A stretch of DNA of 16,961 bases from Candidatus Sordicultor fermentans (lineage in GTDB: Bacteria > Atribacterota > Atribacteria > Atribacterales > Caldatribacteriaceae). The position numbers were made by a program, and so were the translations under genes. Location: positions 1 through 16,961 of the forward strand of contig DGDO01000005.1 of the NCBI GenBank assembly GCA_002385475.1, written 5' to 3'. Shown piece by piece: positions 13,525 to 16,961 of the stretch (within the stretch, counting starts at the first letter, position 1; every line of letters begins with the position of its first letter). The notes beneath the pieces were generated by a model. That model was not told where the DNA came from. It made no database searches and worked only from the letters and a program-made list of their open reading frames with translations.

Positions 13525-15900
13525 CTATAAATAGTCAAACATGCTTTTCAGGGAAATTTCCCCTTCAACTTCTTTCATAACTTTTTCTCTACCCGGGAAC
13601 AGAACGAAGAAGTTTTCTCCGGGATAGTTTTCATCGTCAATTCTTATATTTACTCCTAAAGCTGGTTTTTCACATTTTAATATCAGGTTTTTGCCCGCTC
13701 TCTCATAGCTTATTTTAGGATCCGGGGGGCGGTGAAGCCTTAGGTCAGCAAATATTTCGTGGTTCTCAATAATTGTCTCCCCGTTTTGTCTTAAGCCGAG
13801 GTAGGCTACTGTATGTTCTAATATGGCAGGATCAACTTCTAATTGACCGACTGAAATCACTGAATCTTCGGGAACCTTAAGATTGCGATAGGTTTCCCTT
13901 TTATATAAATTGCCATCAAGTTCCCACAATTCAACCTCTAAATCTACTTCTTTGTAACTTCCGTCATTTATTATGGAAATAGATATTTGTTCCTCTTTGT
14001 TTTTAGCTATGGGAAGCAAGCTATTGTAAAATCTTTTGGTGTAAAAATATAGAGCTTTGGGTCTTTTAAAATAGTCTATGGACGACCAGCTGAAAACTGG
14101 CCAGGAGTCATTTAATTGCCAGTAAAGTGTCCCGGCCGTTCTGTATTTTCTGTTTCTCCAGTGTTCTACCCCTGTTTTAATAGCTTCTGCCTGATTTAAT
14201 TGGGTGAGATAGACAATAGAATTGAAGTTGTGCACCAGGCCGTAGTGGTTATTTATGAATTTTAGCAATCTCTCGGGTCCTTCTACTTGTTTATTGTGGT
14301 TCAGCATAACCGGTGAGAACATGTTTTTGTCTTTCTCTGAAGCAAAAAAGTCTATGGTTTTAGGATCCGGTGCAGCCTGGAAGCCGAATTCGCTCGCAAA
14401 TTTAGAGGTATCCCGGCAGTAGTGCTTATAATCCTGCCAGCCTGACCAGACTTCCCATATATGTCTATCTCCGGCCCGGTCTGAATTGGCTCTTTCCCCT
14501 CCGTAAGGGCTGGAAGGCCAGTATAGTCTTGAGGGATCTTCCTGGGAACAAATAAGAGGGAAGTCTTCTAAATACAGTCTGTTACCTAAGTTTTTTCCAT
14601 CTACTTTTATTTTATAATCCCATTCTTCAAATCCCCAATTGTTTTCGTTATTTCCACACCACAGGACAATGCTGGGGTGGCTTCTGAGTTTTATGACATT
14701 GTGTCTTGCTTCTTCGTTGGCTATCTTTCTGAACCAATCTATATGGTCGGGGTATTCGGCACAGGAGAACATGAAATCTTGCCAGACTAAAATACCCAGC
14801 TCATCACAATAATCATAGAAAGCAGGGTCTTCGTATAAGCCACCACCCCAGATTCGCAGCATATTCATATGAGCATCTTTAGCCATCTGAAGTAAATTTT
14901 TGTAGTCTTCCCTGGTTAACCAGCTCAAGATGTTTTCTCCTGGTATCCAGTTAGCACCTTTAGCGAATAGTTTTTTGCCGTTTATCTCAAAAATGAAACT
15001 TTCACCTTCACCATCATTTGCTCTTATTACCTTTGCCGTTCTAAACCCCACTCTCTTTTCCTCGGCATATATTTCTTTCCCGTTTTTGAGCAATTTGAAT
15101 TCCGCGGAATAAAGATAGCTTTCTCCTAAACCATTGGGATACCACAACTTTATATCTTTTATCTGTTTTTTCCCCTCAAATTTAAATTTTTCAATATCAC
15201 GCGTTACTGGAAAGCTATCTATTTTCTGGCCATCTAAGATAATCTCTACCTGGTAAGTGTCAAGCTCATCCTCTATAGAATCAACATAGCCAGAAAAAAC
15301 CACAGTTCCGTCTAAATCTTCAAGATATGCTGTGGAGCCATAAATCCGGGCGTCAGGATAACACTCCAGGTAAACGTTCCTGTATATACCGCTCGTGGCA
15401 ATTCTTGCTCCCCAGTCCCATCCGTAGGAATATTGAGCTTTCCTTATATACACTCGAGCTGTTTCTTCGGTGGCATGCAGTTTCCCATAATTTTTTTCTA
15501 AAGTTTTTGGTATTTCTATAGGAGATTCTATTTTAATCTTTAGAAAATTTTCTCCCTCCCTTAAATATTCTTTTATGGAAAATCTATATTCGATGAACAT
15601 ATTTTCGGTCTTCCCTGCGAATTCTCCGTTCACATATACCTGAGAAAGAGTATCTACACCTTCTAACACCAGATCGTAGTGGGACTTCGGGTCTAATTTG
15701 TCTATATAGAAAGTTCTCTCATAAATCCAGGATTTTTCCTCTAATCGTCTAAACAGCTTCTCATTTGTTCCCACATAAGGATGAGGCATTAAATTCAAAT
15801 TTACGAGGTCTCCTTGCACTGTACCTGGAACATTACCTTCAAAATCGAATTCCTTTTCCTCATCGTAAACTCTCCATTTTCCGTTTAAAGAGATTTTCAA
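13525..15900 (-). CDS. Beta-mannosidase, glycoside hydrolase family 2
   Basis: This is a retaining exo-glycosidase that releases mannose from the non-reducing end of beta-mannosides. At 791 residues it has the expected domain order: a jelly-roll sugar-binding domain (LNGKWRVYDEE, VPGTVQGDLV), Ig-like domain(s), then a TIM-barrel with NMLRIWGGGLYEDPAFYDYCDELGILVWQDF. The acid/base is E419 in WCGNNENNW, and the nucleophile is E504 in FASEFGFQ. YWQLNDSWP, the usual mannosidase loop, comes before the C-terminal Ig-like domain. W161-D162-W163 in YGWDWGARI is also typical of GH2 mannosidases. There is no signal peptide, so it acts inside the cell on imported oligosaccharides. The start is TTG with GGGGAGGAG upstream. 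It leads a two-gene unit with a flavodoxin. Confidence 0.94.
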   Translation of the reverse strand: MKISLNGKWRVYDEEKEFDFEGNVPGTVQGDLVNLNLMPHPYVGTNEKLFRRLEEKSWIYERTFYIDKLDPKSHYDLVLEGVDTLSQVYVNGEFAGKTENMFIEYRFSIKEYLREGENFLKIKIESPIEIPKTLEKNYGKLHATEETARVYIRKAQYSYGWDWGARIATSGIYRNVYLECYPDARIYGSTAYLEDLDGTVVFSGYVDSIEDELDTYQVEIILDGQKIDSFPVTRDIEKFKFEGKKQIKDIKLWYPNGLGESYLYSAEFKLLKNGKEIYAEEKRVGFRTAKVIRANDGEGESFIFEINGKKLFAKGANWIPGENILSWLTREDYKNLLQMAKDAHMNMLRIWGGGLYEDPAFYDYCDELGILVWQDFMFSCAEYPDHIDWFRKIANEEARHNVIKLRSHPSIVLWCGNNENNWGFEEWDYKIKVDGKNLGNRLYLEDFPLICSQEDPSRLYWPSSPYGGERANSDRAGDRHIWEVWSGWQDYKHYCRDTSKFASEFGFQAAPDPKTIDFFASEKDKNMFSPVMLNHNKQVEGPERLLKFINNHYGLVHNFNSIVYLTQLNQAEAIKTGVEHWRNRKYRTAGTLYWQLNDSWPVFSWSSIDYFKRPKALYFYTKRFYNSLLPIAKNKEEQISISIINDGSYKEVDLEVELWELDGNLYKRETYRNLKVPEDSVISVGQLEVDPAILEHTVAYLGLRQNGETIIENHEIFADLRLHRPPDPKISYERAGKNLILKCEKPALGVNIRIDDENYPGENFFVLFPGREKVMKEVEGEISLKSMFDYL

Positions 15901-15924
15901 GAAACTCTCCTCCCCTGTGTCTGT

Positions 15925-15941
15925 GTTATAAATAAATTATA
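15925..15941 (-). promoter_or_regulatory. Candidate -10 region for the beta-mannosidase operon
   Basis: On the minus strand a perfect TATAAT (15941-15936) and a TATAAC (15930-15925) lie 25-40 bases before the TTG start. No good -35 hexamer is found at 16-18 bases, so this promoter may need an activator, or it may be a chance match in AT-rich DNA. Confidence 0.3.
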
Positions 15942-16063
15942 AGTTGTAAATTATTTCAGGAATTGGTTTCAGTAGTTAAAAATATTGTCTTAAAATCCCT
16001 GATTTATTGTACCATATCATTCGATATTACTCAGGGGAGAAATTATGACAGTTCTACGTCAAT

Positions 16064-16098
16064 AAGTGTGAAGTTAAGGTGGACCCCATTGTCAAGAC
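16064..16098. mobile_element. Possible terminal fragment of an IS3-like element
   Basis: The stretch around GTGAAGTTAAGGTGGACCCC, continuing into CATTGTCAAGACA, resembles the outer end of IS3-type elements, whose termini often carry a TGTC..GACAATGGGGTCCAC motif. No transposase remnant is visible on either side. The match is from memory of such termini and is not verified. Confidence 0.25.
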
Positions 16099-16178
16099 AG
16101 AAAAGAGACTTTTAAGGTGTATTATTTCCTCCTGTTTGTTATTTATAGTTTTACCTAAGTAAATGTCAGGTTAAGAAC

Positions 16179-16231
16179 CGGAAACACCATAATTGTGGCT
16201 CCCGAATAACAGTACTCAATATGGTTTTCCG
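16179..16231 (+). repeat. Long imperfect hairpin, first in the IS110 leader
   Basis: CGGAAACACCAT (16179-16190) plus ATTG (16192-16195) pairs with CAAT (16217-16220) plus ATGGTTTTCCG (16221-16231). The stem is about 14 base pairs with one bulged A and one small internal mismatch, and the loop is 21 bases. It is the best-formed hairpin of the leader and could be the 5' stem-loop of a bridge RNA. Confidence 0.6.
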
Positions 16232-16258
16232 TCTCTTCCTCAGGGCTCAAGATGATTA

Positions 16259-16316
16259 GATGGAGTTTCCCGTTTAGTAGGGTTAGCACAAGGAGTGAAG
16301 TTCGTTGATGGAGTTT
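16259..16316 (+). repeat. 10-base direct repeat inside the IS110 leader
   Basis: GATGGAGTTT occurs at 16259-16268 and again at 16307-16316, 48 bases apart. Both copies lie in the 75-base loop closed by the 16235/16325 stem. A second pair, GGATCATA, occurs at 16337-16344 and 16370-16377. Confidence 0.6.
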
Positions 16317-16384
16317 GTGAGGAGGATGCTTCTCTCGGATCATACACAAAATTTGCGTATGTTATTATAGGATCATAAGAAGAT

Positions 16385-16451
16385 AAGAGGTGAGGATGGA
16401 CTACAAAATTTTGCCTACTAAGGCTCTCTGTCAACTGTCACCTCACCTCTT
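16385..16451 (+). repeat. Perfect 11-bp inverted repeat in the IS110 leader
   Basis: AAGAGGTGAGG (16385-16395) is the exact reverse complement of CCTCACCTCTT (16441-16451). With one A bulged, three more pairs form inside. The 45-base loop contains a small hairpin GCCT-ACTA-AGGC (16413-16424) and a palindrome CAAAATTTTG. In RNA this would be a strong stem with a large loop. Confidence 0.7.
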
Positions 16452-16519
16452 TTCCCTCCTTTAAGCTAAGTAGGAAGTTGTGGAAATTAAAAGATACGCA
16501 AATGCTAAGGGAGGGAAAA
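16450..16519 (+). repeat. Inverted repeat with anti-Shine-Dalgarno arm before the recombinase
   Basis: TTTTCCCTCC (16450-16459) is the exact reverse complement of GGAGGGAAAA (16510-16519). A wobble, three further pairs (TTA/TAA) and a bulged GC/GC extend the stem to about 16 pairs. Within the left arm and its extension, CCTCCTTT (16455-16462) is also perfectly complementary to the recombinase Shine-Dalgarno AAAGGAGG (16522-16529). Two pairings are therefore possible, one freeing and one hiding the ribosome site. Confidence 0.55.
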
Positions 16520-16539
16520 AGAAAGGAGGAGAAATTAAA

Positions 16540-16961
16540 ATGGCTTTAGCTTCTCAGGAATTAGCCATTCTATCTTCACCGAGGGAGAAAGCGGCAGCAG
16601 GAATAGATCCTGCTCGATACTCTATTCAAATAGCCCTACTTTCCCCCTCCAAAGAGCATTATAACACTACTTTTCCAGTTTGTGCTAATACAGTAGAGGA
16701 ATTGGAAAATATACTTCCTAAAGATATACCTGTTGTAGCTGAAGGTTTTGGTACTACCTCTCGTATTTTCTTCCTGGATCTCTCTCAAAAGGGATACACT
16801 CTCTGGGAATTAAATCCTGCTCTGGGAAAACATCTGCGTATTCTGGAAAAAGAAGCTCATACAGATTCCCTGGATGCTCGAAGTATTGCTCGAGCTGGTC
16901 TTTATTTCCCTGACCGTCTCTCTCCCATATGTCTTAAGGAAGAAAGAGAAGCTCTTACTTC
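16540..16961 (+). CDS. IS110-family transposase/recombinase (N-terminal 140 residues, cut by the window end)
   Basis: This is a DEDD-type recombinase of a bridge-RNA-guided insertion sequence. The RuvC-like domain is visible with all four acidic residues: D23 in AAGIDPARYSIQIALL, E68 in PVVAEGFGTTS, and D109 and D112 in HTDSLDARSIARAG. The segment YTLWELNPALGKHLRILEKEAHTD is the usual stretch before the last two Asp. The C-terminal Tnp domain with the catalytic Ser lies outside the window. A strong ribosome site AAAGGAGG (16522-16529) sits 10 bases before the ATG. The frame is uninterrupted over all 140 codons, so the gene may be active, though the missing half must be checked. The long leader upstream is presumably part of the same element. 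Confidence 0.88.
   Translation, partial: MALASQELAILSSPREKAAAGIDPARYSIQIALLSPSKEHYNTTFPVCANTVEELENILPKDIPVVAEGFGTTSRIFFLDLSQKGYTLWELNPALGKHLRILEKEAHTDSLDARSIARAGLYFPDRLSPICLKEEREALT

Larger units (their letters stand above)
16179..16466 (+). ncRNA. Candidate IS110 bridge RNA region
   Basis: In characterised IS110 elements such as IS621, the non-coding end upstream of the recombinase encodes a bridge RNA whose two internal loops pair with target and donor DNA. Here the same position holds a chain of predicted stems. These are 16179-16231; CTTCCTCA (16235-16242) with TGAGGAGG (16318-16325), closing a 75-base loop; CATACAC (16341-16347) with GCGTATG (16355-16361); and AAGAGGTGAGG (16385-16395) with CCTCACCTCTT (16441-16451), closing a 45-base loop. 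No protein-coding frame is credible here. Two large loops between stems fit the target-loop/donor-loop plan, but guides cannot be assigned without the element ends. RNA boundaries are guesses. Confidence 0.45.
16160..16961 (+). mobile_element. IS110-family insertion sequence, left part (cut by the window end)
   Basis: The element comprises a structured non-coding leader and the start of a DEDD recombinase. Its left boundary cannot be fixed because IS110 elements lack terminal inverted repeats; 16160 is a nominal start placed just before the first hairpin. The true end could be up to about 100 bases further left. The recombinase 3' half and the right end are outside the window. A long 5' non-coding end suggests the IS110 rather than the IS1111 subgroup. 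Confidence 0.65.

Noticed and set aside
16155..16434. Two overlapping minus-strand open frames of 64 codons each in the right-hand gap
   Set aside because: They lack ribosome sites, overlap each other, show no family signature, and lie in the hairpin-rich IS110 leader, which explains the region better.
1..16961. tRNA, rRNA or CRISPR arrays
   Set aside because: No tRNA-like TΨC/cloverleaf elements, rRNA segments or regularly spaced repeats were seen on either strand.

Overview
The window is AT-rich bacterial chromosome from an organism that looks Gram-negative. It carries three genes of Kdo/lipid A assembly (a Kdo cytidylyltransferase, WaaA, and an LpxL-type acyltransferase). It also has a complete purSQLF purine cluster of the separate-subunit FGAM synthase type, with an Fe-S-type PurF. 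MalF/MalG-like sugar permeases, a cytoplasmic beta-mannosidase and a Gfo/Idh/MocA oxidoreductase suggest a carbohydrate-using heterotroph. I cannot fix the lineage from the sequence; an Atribacterota- or Dictyoglomota-like bacterium is only a guess.

Layout: 2-1167 holds the end of a sugar ABC importer operon (two inner-membrane permeases). A TTGACA-type promoter and a dyad follow, then kdsB, waaA and lpxL (1297-4320), tightly packed on the plus strand. kdsB looks damaged: its expected start codon is gone and its last ~24 codons lie in another frame. The gap 4321-4886 is a gene graveyard. It holds a frameshifted minus-strand leuD relic and a frameshifted plus-strand relic of the C-terminus of a MalG-type permease. 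An aldo/keto reductase (4887-5687) follows and converges on a minus-strand pair encoding an RseC/MucC-like membrane protein and a Rieske ferredoxin (5752-6533).

From 6830 to 12999 six plus-strand genes are packed with overlaps or short gaps: an unrecognised 126-residue protein, a Gfo/Idh/MocA oxidoreductase, purS, purQ, purL and purF. PurS, PurQ and PurL form FGAM synthase, and PurF makes the first committed intermediate of purine synthesis. A minus-strand pair (beta-mannosidase, then a WrbA-like flavodoxin) converges on purF.

The right end (15901-16961) is the most interesting part. A roughly 640-base non-coding stretch full of hairpins and short direct repeats leads into the first 140 codons of an IS110-family DEDD recombinase cut by the window edge. 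Its position and structure fit the 5' non-coding end of an IS110 element, the region that encodes the bridge RNA in characterised members. The segment just before the recombinase also contains a perfect anti-Shine-Dalgarno sequence that may gate its translation.
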